Shown here in pieces: positions 26,406 to 35,106 of a stretch of DNA of 64,000 nt. A model generated the notes under the pieces. The model worked only from the letters and a program-made list of their open reading frames with translations, searched no databases and was not told where the DNA came from. Origin of the DNA: Rhizobium sp. L43 (lineage in GTDB: Bacteria > Pseudomonadota > Alphaproteobacteria > Rhizobiales > Rhizobiaceae); contig NZ_NWSQ01000018.1 in assembly GCF_002531725.1 (NCBI RefSeq), positions 62,001 through 126,000 on the forward strand. Direction: 5' to 3'. Every line of letters starts with the position of its first letter. Within the stretch, counting starts at the first letter, position 1. A program made the position numbers and the translations under genes.

Positions 26406-28283
26406 ATGAAGCGCCCGAGTATCAAGCAAGCCCTGATCTTAACGCTGTCGATCATCAGCCTGTTCATGGTTGGCCTGTCCTATGTCTCGCTGACCACGAC
26501 CTCGACGCTTAGGGCCAATGCCGAGCAGATCGGAACCTTCTGGATGCAGCGGCTGGTGACGGCTCGCGAGATCAAGGGCAACTTCCTCGATCTGAAACTG
26601 GTCTATGCCCAGTATCTCCTCGAAGACACGGCGGAGGAGCAGAAAACAGGAAAGCAAGGGATCGACGCTGCCGCCGTTGCGCTCGAAAAGGTTGTCACCG
26701 AATACGAAAACGGCGTCCGCACGGCGCGTGGGCGCGAACTGATCAACCAGATCAAGCCGGAACTCAGCAAATATCGCGAACTGGCAGATCAAATGATCGC
26801 GCTCGAAAACAGCGGGAAGACGCCTGACGCAGTCCGTTTCTTCAAGGAAAAGATGGAACCGCAAGGCGAACTGGTGAACAAGGCGGTGGCGGATCTGGTT
26901 GCTTTCAGTCTTAGCCAGGCCGAAGGCTTTGTGGCCGCAAGCGGTGCTTCTGCGGATTCAGCTTTCATGTTGACGGCAGTCATCGCAGCGGTAGCCGTGC
27001 TCGTTGCTGTGGCCGGCATCGTGTTTGCGATATCGGGAATCGCCAATCCGATCCGAAGGACCGCATCCGCCATGAAGCGTTTGTCAGATGGCGACCTCGA
27101 CAGTGATATTCCCTATGCCGGCCGCACCGACGAAGTTGGCGAAATGGCCGGCGCAGTCGAAATCTTCCGGCAGAACGCGCTCAACGTCGTCAGGCTCGAG
27201 AAGGAAGCCGCCGAATCCCGCAGTGAGAGCGAGGCGGTGCGCGCTTCGGCCCAGCAGCGCGCCGAACGCGAGGCGGAACAATTGCGCTTCGCAACCACGA
27301 CATTGGGCGGAGGCCTCCGGCGGCTTGCAGCAGGCGACATATCCTTCCAGCTTTCGGAGCAGTTTGCAGCCGAATACGAAACCTTGCGCGAAGACTTCAA
27401 CGCTTCGCTCCGGCAGTTGGGCGCGACGATCGGCGCGGTGCTCCAGACGGTGCAGAGCATAGATAATGGTACCGGTGAAATTGCATCTGCTGCGCAGGAT
27501 CTTTCCAAGCGTACCGAACAACAAGCGGCCTCTCTCGAGGAGACGGCTGCAGCTTTGGACGAGATCACGTCGAATGTGGCGATGGCGACCAAACGCACCG
27601 ACGAGGCACGCAATGTGGCCCTGGAGGCCGATATTAGCGCTCAACGGTCGGCAACTGTCGTATCGGAGGCGGAACAGGCCATGCGGCGCATCGAGGAGAG
27701 TTCACAACAGATTTCGAACATCATTGGTGCAATCGATGAAATCGCCTTTCAGACGAACCTCTTGGCGCTGAACGCCGGCGTGGAGGCTGCCCGTGCGGGT
27801 GAGGCGGGCAAGGGTTTTGCAGTGGTCGCACAAGAGGTCCGTGAGCTTGCCCAGCGTGCCGCGCAAGCAGCCAAGGAAATCAAGGGCTTTATTCAAAAGT
27901 CATCAACTGAAGTGCAAAATGGCGTGAAACTGGTTCTCGAAACCGGAACGTCGCTCAAGTCGATCGGTGAGTACGTCGTACAGATCAACCAACTCATGGA
28001 TGCGATTGCCACTTCGGCGCGCGAGCAGTCAACTGGACTTGCTGAGATCAACACCGCGGTCAATCAAATGGACCAGGCGACCCAGCAAAATGCGGCAATG
28101 GTCGAGCAGTCGACGGCTGCCGCCGCATCTCTGTCCTCCGAGGCAGGCCGCCTGCGGGATCTGGTCAATCAGTTTCAATTGGACGGTGACAAGGGCGCGC
28201 CGGACGTGCAGCTCAGCGGGAGGCCCTTCGAAGGCAGCATGTCAATCCGGTTGGTCACGCCGCGGCGCGTGATGCAAAGATGA
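26406..28283 (+). CDS. Methyl-accepting chemotaxis protein
   Basis: A 625-residue inner-membrane chemoreceptor. One helix lies at about residues 8-30. A periplasmic four-helix-bundle-like sensor follows to about 185, the second helix (AFMLTAVIAAVAVLVAVAGI) is at about 188-212, a HAMP linker at about 213-268, and the cytoplasmic signalling domain at about 320-600. The hairpin tip IDEIAFQTNLLALNAGVEAARAGEAGKGFAVVAQEVRELAQ (in part) is the CheA/CheW-binding signature. There is no CheR-binding pentapeptide at the C-terminus. It is monocistronic with GAGGAG before the ATG. The ligand is unknown; proximity to the siderophore genes is not evidence of a link. Confidence 0.95.
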   Translation: MKRPSIKQALILTLSIISLFMVGLSYVSLTTTSTLRANAEQIGTFWMQRLVTAREIKGNFLDLKLVYAQYLLEDTAEEQKTGKQGIDAAAVALEKVVTEYENGVRTARGRELINQIKPELSKYRELADQMIALENSGKTPDAVRFFKEKMEPQGELVNKAVADLVAFSLSQAEGFVAASGASADSAFMLTAVIAAVAVLVAVAGIVFAISGIANPIRRTASAMKRLSDGDLDSDIPYAGRTDEVGEMAGAVEIFRQNALNVVRLEKEAAESRSESEAVRASAQQRAEREAEQLRFATTTLGGGLRRLAAGDISFQLSEQFAAEYETLREDFNASLRQLGATIGAVLQTVQSIDNGTGEIASAAQDLSKRTEQQAASLEETAAALDEITSNVAMATKRTDEARNVALEADISAQRSATVVSEAEQAMRRIEESSQQISNIIGAIDEIAFQTNLLALNAGVEAARAGEAGKGFAVVAQEVRELAQRAAQAAKEIKGFIQKSSTEVQNGVKLVLETGTSLKSIGEYVVQINQLMDAIATSAREQSTGLAEINTAVNQMDQATQQNAAMVEQSTAAAASLSSEAGRLRDLVNQFQLDGDKGAPDVQLSGRPFEGSMSIRLVTPRRVMQR

Positions 28284-28475
28284 AGCGCAACTGAGGTCAG
28301 ATCAGATACCGAGAGATATTGAATTGGCGCCTAGACGATCTCGGTTCGTTCTCCCGGGACGCTCGTCCTGCATCATATGTCGCAAGGCATCATGGGTGAG
28401 CCGATATTCTCATATCCCGCCGTATCCTGTAGGGTCGCGGTATCTGCGGACCTATGGGAAATTTCAGAGCGATCG

Positions 28476-28865
28476 ATGAAGAAGATCTTCAATCCGGCCT
28501 CGGTGCGCCGGCCTTTCGGAAATTATAATCACGGCTTGCTCGTGCCGCCCGGCGCATCGTTGCTGGTCACGTCGGGTCAGCTTGGTATCGGTCTCGACGA
28601 TACGGTTCCAGATGACGTCACTGCGCAGACGGAACTCTGCTTCGAGGCGATCAAGGCGATCCTCGAAGAGGCGGAGATGAGTTTTGCCGATGTGATCCGC
28701 ATTGCGGGGTTCGTCACCGGCCGTGAGGATTTTCCGGCCTATATGGCCGTGCGGGATCGCTATACCCTTGATCCGAAGCCTGTTTCCACCCTAATCATCG
28801 TCGGCGGTTTTACCCGCCCGGAATTCCTCGTCGAGGTCGAAGTGACGGCCGCCAAAATCTTTTAA
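28476..28865 (+). CDS. RidA/YjgF/UK114-family protein
   Basis: A 129-residue RidA-superfamily protein; relatives form trimers. The start at 28476 (MKKIFNPASV) fits the family, although the frame is open for another 33 codons upstream. GQLGIGLDDTVPDDVTAQTELCFEAIKAILEEAEMSFADVIR (in part) is the family core. The arginine that binds the substrate carboxylate in true imine deaminases is replaced (KPVSTLII), so it probably belongs to an Rid subfamily with another role. It is convergent with the flavodoxin-like gene, and the two stops overlap. Confidence 0.87.
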   Translation: MKKIFNPASVRRPFGNYNHGLLVPPGASLLVTSGQLGIGLDDTVPDDVTAQTELCFEAIKAILEEAEMSFADVIRIAGFVTGREDFPAYMAVRDRYTLDPKPVSTLIIVGGFTRPEFLVEVEVTAAKIF

Positions 28866-29443
28866 AAACGCTCCATCGCGTCGCCGACGCGGGCGAGGAA
28901 TTTTGCCCGCGTCTCCGGCGTGCAATTGTTCATGTCGTAATGGGCGAGGAAGGTCACCGGCCTCAGCGGGTTGATCTGCGCCCTCAGCACCCGCTTGACG
29001 ATCTTCTTCGGCGGGTTGCCGGCGGCAAACGCCCGAAAGGGGGTTGCGCCATAAGTCAGGACGGCGGCAAGCTTGCGGATGTGGCGCAGCCGCGATTCCA
29101 CCTTACCGTCGACCAGTTCGAAGGAAACGCCCGGCAGCCATACGCGGTCGAAATATCCCTTGAGGATCGCTGGAAAGCCGAAATTCCAGATCGGGGTGCA
29201 GATGACAAGCCCTTCGGCCGCCTTCAGCCTGTCGACATGGGATTCCACCAGCTTCAGATTTTCCGGATAGTCGTGATAGACGAGCCGGTCGCGGCGTGAG
29301 AGCACCGGGTCGAACTGCTCTTCATAAAGGTCGCAGGCATCCACCGTGTGCCCGGCCTTCCCAAGGCTCTCGACGGTCTGCCGGTAAAGCGCCTTGCCGT
29401 AACTTTCCTCGACCGGGTGGGAGTGGAGGACGAGAACCCTCAT
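28862..29443 (-). CDS. Flavodoxin-like NAD(P)H oxidoreductase
   Basis: A 193-residue flavoprotein of the NQO/MdaB-type flavodoxin-fold family. The N-terminal RVLVLHSHPVEESYGKAL is the FMN/FAD phosphate loop region, and VICTPIWNFGFPAILKGYFDRVWLPG (in part) is the family signature. It probably uses NAD(P)H to reduce a quinone or supply reduced flavin. ATG 29443 overlaps the stop of the FAD oxidase gene (ATGA), so it is the last gene of that operon and may be a redox partner of the pathway. Confidence 0.88.
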   Translation of the reverse strand: MRVLVLHSHPVEESYGKALYRQTVESLGKAGHTVDACDLYEEQFDPVLSRRDRLVYHDYPENLKLVESHVDRLKAAEGLVICTPIWNFGFPAILKGYFDRVWLPGVSFELVDGKVESRLRHIRKLAAVLTYGATPFRAFAAGNPPKKIVKRVLRAQINPLRPVTFLAHYDMNNCTPETRAKFLARVGDAMERF

Positions 29444-30849
29444 GAGGCCTCCATCAGGGCCGCCAGGCCGGGGAAGAGATAGTTCTTGCCGGCATTGAAG
29501 TCGAAATCGGGATTTTCCCACGCAATCATCTTGCCGGGATTGAGCAGGCCCTTCGGGTCGGTCTCCTGTTTGAAGGCGAGTTGCACCGTGTCGGTGCGCT
29601 TCATGCCGCCTTCCTCAAGCGTATAGCGGTGCGGGTTGAAGATCGGGCATCCATTGTCCTGGTGGATCTTGATGATCTCCTCCAGCCGCTCCTCGGTGGT
29701 ATAGCGCACCAGCGGCAGGCCGGAGCACTGGATCTGGCCGTCGAACTTGATGAATTCGAGATGACCGGGCACTTCGTCCCCGAAGATTTCCACCATCTTC
29801 CGGACCTTGGCGACATGATCCGGTCCCGGATATTGCACCTGCAGATAGGTGAAGCTCGGATCGACCTTGAGGGCGCGCAATGTCGTGTGGTTCCACGCCA
29901 GTTCATAGGCATGCGGGATACCGCGCATGCTTTCCACCTTGTCGGAGCGGAACATGATCTCGCCCTTCTGCGCCGCCGTGAAGGCAAGAAAGGCATCCAG
30001 GGAGTGCGGCGCGATCATCAGCACGACAATCGACTGACCCTGACGGATATAGGGCTTGTGGCGGGTGAAATAGTCGTGAGGGATGGGAGCGGCGATCGGG
30101 GCGATCTCCTTGACGAGGATGCCGTTGCATTTCGCCAGTACGTCGGAAAAGCGCACCGCTTCCATGAAGTCGTCATAGCCGACCAGCACGTCGACCCAGT
30201 CATAGGCGGGGGCAAGCGGCATCTCGATCTCGGTGATGATGCCATTTGTGCCGTAGGCGTGGCTGACCTTCTGCAGATCCCAGCCGGTGAGATCGAGGAC
30301 ACGCGGCTCGGCTTCCATGGTGACGACGCGCAGCCGCAATATATTGCCGATATCGCGCAAGCCGCCCCAGGTGATCGAGCCGACGCCGCCCGAACCGCCG
30401 GCGATGAAGCCGCCGACCGTCGCCGTCTGGGCGGTGGAGGGGTGGAAGCGCAGCTCCTGGCCGGAATGGGCCTTGGTCTGCTTGTCGAGCTGGGCAAGGA
30501 CGATGCCGGGCTCGCAGATGACGCGGCCGGGGTGGATTTCCTTGATCTTGTCCATGGCGGCAAGGTTCAGCACGATGCCGCCGGAAAGCGGCATGGCCTG
30601 GCCGTAATTGCCGGTGCCGGCGCCGCGCGGCGTGACCGGCACGCCATGGGCATAGGCGACCTTCAGCGTCCGGATGACCTCTTCCTCGGTCTTCGGCGTG
30701 ACGACGAGATCGGCCGTCACATTGTCGAGCTGCGCCTTCAGGATCGGCGAGTACCAATAGAAGTCCCGGCTTTTCTGGCGCACCAGCGCCGGATTATCCT
30801 CGACGGCGATGCCTTCGAGTTCCTTTTTGATCTTCTGATAATCGGCCAT
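29440..30849 (-). CDS. FAD-linked oxidase of the VAO/GlcD type
   Basis: A 469-residue FAD-binding oxidoreductase. The PCMH-type FAD domain is in the first ~230 residues, with VTPRGAGTGNYGQAMPLSGGIVLNL and GGFIAGGSGGVGSITWG. The cap domain ends in PKGLLNPGKMIAW, as in glycolate oxidase/D-lactate dehydrogenase relatives. There is no signal peptide. ATG 30849 was chosen because GGAGG precedes it. It follows the cytosine-deaminase-like gene by two bases. It should oxidise an intermediate of the pathway, but the substrate is not readable from sequence. Confidence 0.87.
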   Translation of the reverse strand: MADYQKIKKELEGIAVEDNPALVRQKSRDFYWYSPILKAQLDNVTADLVVTPKTEEEVIRTLKVAYAHGVPVTPRGAGTGNYGQAMPLSGGIVLNLAAMDKIKEIHPGRVICEPGIVLAQLDKQTKAHSGQELRFHPSTAQTATVGGFIAGGSGGVGSITWGGLRDIGNILRLRVVTMEAEPRVLDLTGWDLQKVSHAYGTNGIITEIEMPLAPAYDWVDVLVGYDDFMEAVRFSDVLAKCNGILVKEIAPIAAPIPHDYFTRHKPYIRQGQSIVVLMIAPHSLDAFLAFTAAQKGEIMFRSDKVESMRGIPHAYELAWNHTTLRALKVDPSFTYLQVQYPGPDHVAKVRKMVEIFGDEVPGHLEFIKFDGQIQCSGLPLVRYTTEERLEEIIKIHQDNGCPIFNPHRYTLEEGGMKRTDTVQLAFKQETDPKGLLNPGKMIAWENPDFDFNAGKNYLFPGLAALMEAS

Positions 30850-30850
30850 G

Positions 30851-32164
30851 TCAGCCTCCAACGACGTTATCGAGTTCACGGTAGTCCGGTAGGCTGCGGT
30901 CGATCACCTTGCCGCGGCGAAGCACGACGCGGTCAGACTGCGGACGCGACAGGAATTCACTCCAGCGCCGGGCGCTGAAGAGCACGAGATCGGCCGGATC
31001 GCCGGCGGCGATCCGGCCCTTGTCCGGCCGCCCGACGATGGCGGCGGGCGAGGTGGTGACGACACGGGCGGCGGTATCGAGCGGGTGGTCGAGATGCAGG
31101 ATCCGGACGGCCTCGCGGAAGACCTCGACCGGATCGAGATCGCCATAGGCATAGAAGGGGTCGCGGGTATTGTCGGAGGCGACCGCGGTCGCGACCCCGG
31201 CGGCGGCCAGCTCGTGGAACAGAGTGACGCCGCGCCAGCGCGGGGTGCGGCCGGGATAGCGGTCCTGCAGATACATGTTGCACATCGGCAGCGAGACGAC
31301 GGCAATGCCTGCCTTGGCGACCAACTCGACGGTGCGCGCGGCGGTATCGTCGTCCTGACGGGCGAGCGAGCAGCAATGGCCGGCGGTGACCTTGCCCTTA
31401 AACCCATTGCGCAGCACCGCCTCGGCAATTGCCTTGAGCGTCTCGGCGCCGGGGTCATCCGTCTCGTCGACATGCAGATCGACATCCAGGCCATGCTCTG
31501 CAGCCGTTCTGAAGAGTGTGTCGAGCTGCCAGACAAGCTCCGGCCCCATCCGCGTGACGCCGCCAAGCAGGCCGCCGGTTTGCCGGATCGTTGTGACGAG
31601 ATCGGCAAAGAAGGGGCTGTCCGCCATGGCGTCCAGCGGGAAGAGGGCGACCGCCTGCAGCGCGATCCTGTCCTTCCAGGCATCGCGGATTTCGGCAAAG
31701 ACCTCGAAGGAGATGCGATGCTGGGGCGCCAGCGAATCCAAATGCGTGCGGATCAGGCTGGTGCCGTGGGCATAGGCGGAGCGCAGCGAGAAATCCATGC
31801 GCCGATTCACGTCCGCGGCCGACCAGTTGGCTTCCCGGTCGGCCCTGACGGCGTCGAGCGCGCCCATGAAACTGCCGTCGGGGTTGGCCTGGCGCGGCCA
31901 GATATGGCCCTTGTCGAGATGGGTATGGATATCGGCAAAACATGGCCAGACCATGCCGTCCTTGAGATCGATCCTGGCATAATCGGCGGGTGCGGCGCCG
32001 GCCGGCCGGATGGCGGCAATCGTGCCGTCGCTGATGACGATATCGACTGTGGCCAGTCCTTCCGTCACCGGCACGCCGATAGGCTCGACGGTGACGGCGG
32101 GCACTGTCGCATTGCACAGCACGAAGCGGGCCGCATTCGGCGGGGATATGAAGGAATAGGTCAT
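30851..32164 (-). CDS. Cytosine deaminase-like amidohydrolase (CodA type)
   Basis: A 437-residue metal-dependent amidohydrolase of the cytosine deaminase family. Metal and catalytic residues are visible: H80 and H82 in DIHTHLDKGH, then LHVDETDDPG, TAGHCCSLA, and ASDNTRDPF near residue 310. Family members hydrolyse exocyclic amines or ring amides of pyrimidines, triazines, creatinine-like and related rings. Its position between an importer and an FAD oxidase suggests an imported nitrogen heterocycle as substrate. It shares ATGA with the permease gene upstream. Confidence 0.88.
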   Translation of the reverse strand: MTYSFISPPNAARFVLCNATVPAVTVEPIGVPVTEGLATVDIVISDGTIAAIRPAGAAPADYARIDLKDGMVWPCFADIHTHLDKGHIWPRQANPDGSFMGALDAVRADREANWSAADVNRRMDFSLRSAYAHGTSLIRTHLDSLAPQHRISFEVFAEIRDAWKDRIALQAVALFPLDAMADSPFFADLVTTIRQTGGLLGGVTRMGPELVWQLDTLFRTAAEHGLDVDLHVDETDDPGAETLKAIAEAVLRNGFKGKVTAGHCCSLARQDDDTAARTVELVAKAGIAVVSLPMCNMYLQDRYPGRTPRWRGVTLFHELAAAGVATAVASDNTRDPFYAYGDLDPVEVFREAVRILHLDHPLDTAARVVTTSPAAIVGRPDKGRIAAGDPADLVLFSARRWSEFLSRPQSDRVVLRRGKVIDRSLPDYRELDNVVGG

Positions 32165-33018
32165 CAGTTTTCCCGTTTGATGCTGCTTTCATGCCAGCGA
32201 TGAAGGCAGAGCCAGGCGATCAGGGTGGTGAGGCCGAAGATTGCCACGCCGAGCATGGAGAGCATCAAGAGAGCCGCGAAGAGCCGCGGGATGTTCATCC
32301 GGTATTGCGCTTCCAGCAGGCGGAAGGCGAGGCCGGAGCCGGCGCCGGCCGAGCCCGCGGCAAATTCGGCGACGACGGCGGCGATCAGCGCAAGACCGCC
32401 GCCGATGCGAAGGCCGGTCATGAAATAGGGTTGGGCGGCCGGGATCTTCAGATAGATGAGCGTCTGCCAGCGCGAGGCGCCGTAGAGTTCGAACAGGTTG
32501 ATGAGGTTATGGTCGACGCTCTTCAGACCCTGCACCATGTTCGACAGGATCGGGAAGAATGCGACGAGGAAGGCGCAGATCAGCAGCGCCACCTGCGTCG
32601 AGGGGGCATAGATCAGGATCAGCGGCGAGATCGCCACGATCGGCGTCACCTGCAGGATGACGGCGAGCGGATAGAAGGCGATCTCGATCCAGCGCGATTG
32701 CACCAGGAAGATCGCAAAACCCACGCCGCCGATCAGCGCCAACGCCAGCGAGATGAAGGTGATCTGGGTCGTGACCCAGAGGGCAGGCGCCAGCGTGCCC
32801 CAATCATTGACGAAGGCTGCGGCCACGGCGCCGGGTCCGGGCAGGATGTAAGGCGGTACACCCGATAGAGCCACGTAAAGCTCCCAGATGACGATAAGCA
32901 CGGTGATGACCAGGAAAGGCACGGCGATGCGCAGTGCCAGGTCGCGCCGCCGGGCGTTGGCAGGTTTGGGGACAGGCAGGGACGCGGCCTCGGCGGTTTT
33001 AATGCTTTCGACGCTCAT
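32164..33018 (-). CDS. NitT/TauT-type ABC transporter permease
   Basis: An inner-membrane permease of 284 residues (SsuC/ThiX type). ATG 33018 overlaps the ATPase stop, and the frame upstream of it is an extension into that gene. A hydrophobic N-terminal helix is followed by the BPD transport domain. The coupling loop FELYGASRWQTLIYLKIPAAQPYFMTGLRI (in part) is the EAA motif. It works with the ATPase and binding protein encoded upstream. Confidence 0.9.
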   Translation of the reverse strand: MSVESIKTAEAASLPVPKPANARRRDLALRIAVPFLVITVLIVIWELYVALSGVPPYILPGPGAVAAAFVNDWGTLAPALWVTTQITFISLALALIGGVGFAIFLVQSRWIEIAFYPLAVILQVTPIVAISPLILIYAPSTQVALLICAFLVAFFPILSNMVQGLKSVDHNLINLFELYGASRWQTLIYLKIPAAQPYFMTGLRIGGGLALIAAVVAEFAAGSAGAGSGLAFRLLEAQYRMNIPRLFAALLMLSMLGVAIFGLTTLIAWLCLHRWHESSIKREN

Positions 33019-33854
33019 CAGTGCTCCTCCGATCCGCCCATGGCCTCGATCAGCGACCGCGATGCCGTCTCGCAGGCCTGCCGATATTGTTCCGAGGTTC
33101 GATAATGCGAATCCCGATCGAGGCTGGTCGCCAGCGGAAAATCGGCATGCACGCGGCCGGGCCTTGCCTTCATCACCACGATCCGGTTCGAGAGATAAGC
33201 GGATTCGAAGACGGAATGGGTGACGAAGATCACCGTGATACCGGTCGCCTGCCACAGCCGCAGCACGTCGTCATTGAGCTTCTGGCGGGTGATCTCGTCG
33301 AGCGCGGCGAAAGGCTCGTCCATCAGGAGCAGCTTCGGCTTCGTCACCAGCGCGCGGGCTATCGATACGCGCATCTTCATGCCCCCGGAGAGTTCGCGCG
33401 GATAGGCATCGGCGAAATCCTGAAGACCGACGGTCGACAGCGCTTCGACGATCCGGTCGCGGGCTTCCGCCTTCGAAATCCCGCGCAGTTTCAGGGGCAG
33501 GTAGACGTTGCCGGAGACAGTCTTCCACGGCATCAGCGTCGGCTCCTGGAAGACGAAGCCGATATCGCCTTCAGGCAGCCCCTTCGCATTGATGCGTGAA
33601 CTCGGCCAGTCGATCTTGCCAGCAGTGATGTCGCCGAGGCCGGCGATGATGCGCAACGCCGTGGACTTGCCGCAGCCGGAGGGGCCGAGCAGGCTGATGA
33701 ATTCGCCGCTTTCGACCGTCAGCGACATGCCCGAGAGTGCTGTCGTGCCGCTGGAAAAGACCTTCGAAACCGCCTGCATGACGACCAGCGGTCGCTTTCG
33801 CGTTTCCTTCGAAGGCGCCGCCTTGGTTTCGGCTGGGGACATTTTCTCGCTCAT
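33018..33854 (-). CDS. NitT/TauT-type ABC transporter ATP-binding protein
   Basis: A cytoplasmic ATPase of 278 residues (SsuB/TauB/ThiZ type). Walker A LLGPSGCGKST, Q-loop FVFQEPTLMPWKTV, signature LSGGMKMRVSIARAL, Walker B LLLMDEPFAALDE and the H-loop FVTHSVFESAYLSNRIVVM are all intact. It overlaps the permease gene by one base. A stable hairpin lies between it and the binding-protein gene. Confidence 0.94.
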   Translation of the reverse strand: MSEKMSPAETKAAPSKETRKRPLVVMQAVSKVFSSGTTALSGMSLTVESGEFISLLGPSGCGKSTALRIIAGLGDITAGKIDWPSSRINAKGLPEGDIGFVFQEPTLMPWKTVSGNVYLPLKLRGISKAEARDRIVEALSTVGLQDFADAYPRELSGGMKMRVSIARALVTKPKLLLMDEPFAALDEITRQKLNDDVLRLWQATGITVIFVTHSVFESAYLSNRIVVMKARPGRVHADFPLATSLDRDSHYRTSEQYRQACETASRSLIEAMGGSEEH

Positions 33855-33870
33855 TTATCGAAAGGGATGC

Positions 33871-33893
33871 GGTCCGCCGCCGGGCGGCGGACC
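33871..33893 (-). terminator. Intra-operon hairpin between binding-protein and ATPase genes
   Basis: GGTCCGCCGCC and GGCGGCGGACC pair almost perfectly across a minimal loop. It is located just after the binding-protein stop with no T-run. Such hairpins usually stabilise or attenuate the transcript so that the binding protein is made in excess. Confidence 0.55.
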
Positions 33894-33906
33894 GAGCCTG
33901 GGAGGC

Positions 33907-34923
33907 TTATTTCTTCAGCGCCATTCCGGCGCCCTTGCATACGAACTTCGTCGTGAAGGCCTTGGTATAGTCGGTATCGGTCTTGAACACCTTGATGGCG
34001 GTCATCTCGTCGAAGAACTTCTTGTAATGGGCGTCGGTGATGCAGCCGATGCCCTTGTCGAGGCTGTCACCGGATTCGATGATGCCGTATTCCTTCATCT
34101 TGGCGATCGAATAGGCGATCTGGCCATCCGTTATTTCTGGATTGTCCTTCTTGATCAGCGCGTTCGCCTTGGTGTTGTCGCCGTAGAGGTAGTTGTACCA
34201 GCCCTCGACCGAGGCATCGACGAAGCGCTGCACAACATCGGGCTTGCCGTCGATCATCGCCTGCGTCGTCGTGATCATCGTCGAATAGGGCGAGTAACCG
34301 TTGTCGGCGAGCAGGAAGACTTTTGGCTCGAAGCCCGCCTGCTTCTGGATCTCGTAAGGTTCTGATGTCAGGTAGCCCTGCTGAGCGGAGTCCTTGTCTG
34401 CGAGGAAGGGGGCGGGGCTGAAGTTATAAGGCTTGTATTGTTCGTCCTTGAAGCCTTTGAAGTTGGCCTTCATCCATTCGAAATAGGTGAGGTAGCCGTC
34501 CTTGCTGAGGAACAGCGTCTTCAGCTTGGCGAGGTCCTCGAATGTGTCGACGCCGTTATCCGGATGGGCAATCAGCACCTGCGGATCCTTTTGGAAGATC
34601 GCCGCGACATCGACCAGCGGAATGCCCTGCTCGACGGCGGATATTTCTCCCTGAGGACCGCCCATGTAAAAATCGAGCTTGCCGGAGATCAGCAGCGCGC
34701 TGTTTGCAGCATTCGGGCCGCCTTGGACGATGGTGACGTCGAGGCCGTATTTTGCATAGGTGCCGTCGGCGACGGCTTGGTAGAAGCCGCCATGTTCCGC
34801 TTGGGCAAGCCAGTTCGTCCCGTAGCTTACCTTGTCGAGGGCAAGCGCCGGCGAGGCGGCGGCAAGCATCACGGCGAGGCCGAGGCAGTTCAGGAATTGC
34901 GTCTTCGTCAGTGCTTTCAACAT
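33907..34923 (-). CDS. NMT1/THI5-like ABC transporter substrate-binding protein
   Basis: A periplasmic binding protein of 338 residues. The signal peptide ends about ASPALA. The mature start VSYGTNWLAQAEHGGFYQAVADGTYAKYGLDVTIVQGG (in part) is typical of the NMT1/THI5 group, which binds pyrimidines, taurine-like sulfonates and related ligands. ATG 34923 was chosen because AAGGGG precedes it. It is the first gene of the minus-strand operon. Together with the deaminase it points to a pyrimidine-like or other heterocyclic ligand. Confidence 0.9.
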   Translation of the reverse strand: MLKALTKTQFLNCLGLAVMLAAASPALALDKVSYGTNWLAQAEHGGFYQAVADGTYAKYGLDVTIVQGGPNAANSALLISGKLDFYMGGPQGEISAVEQGIPLVDVAAIFQKDPQVLIAHPDNGVDTFEDLAKLKTLFLSKDGYLTYFEWMKANFKGFKDEQYKPYNFSPAPFLADKDSAQQGYLTSEPYEIQKQAGFEPKVFLLADNGYSPYSTMITTTQAMIDGKPDVVQRFVDASVEGWYNYLYGDNTKANALIKKDNPEITDGQIAYSIAKMKEYGIIESGDSLDKGIGCITDAHYKKFFDEMTAIKVFKTDTDYTKAFTTKFVCKGAGMALKK

Positions 34924-35071
34924 GGCAGGCAGTTCCCCTTTTTGGCCGAGGGAAGCCTTGGCCGGCTCCCTTTTGAGGGAATTTGAGCCATTGCCATGCG
35001 CTTTGAAAAGCATCAAAATTCGTGCGCATTGATGCCTTTTCGGCATCTGTTGGAAAGCTGAAGATAATTTG

Positions 35072-35084
35072 TGCGCCCTGCGCA
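35072..35084. promoter_or_regulatory. Candidate LysR-type regulator box (T-N11-A)
   Basis: The element TGCGCCCTGCGCA is a perfect 5-bp dyad with T-N11-A layout, extended to an imperfect 19-base dyad (35068-35086). It lies 22 bases before the LysR start and about 150 bases from the divergent importer operon, the usual place for autoregulation and activation. Confidence 0.55.
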
Positions 35085-35106
35085 AAATTTATGCACCGGA
35101 GAGATC

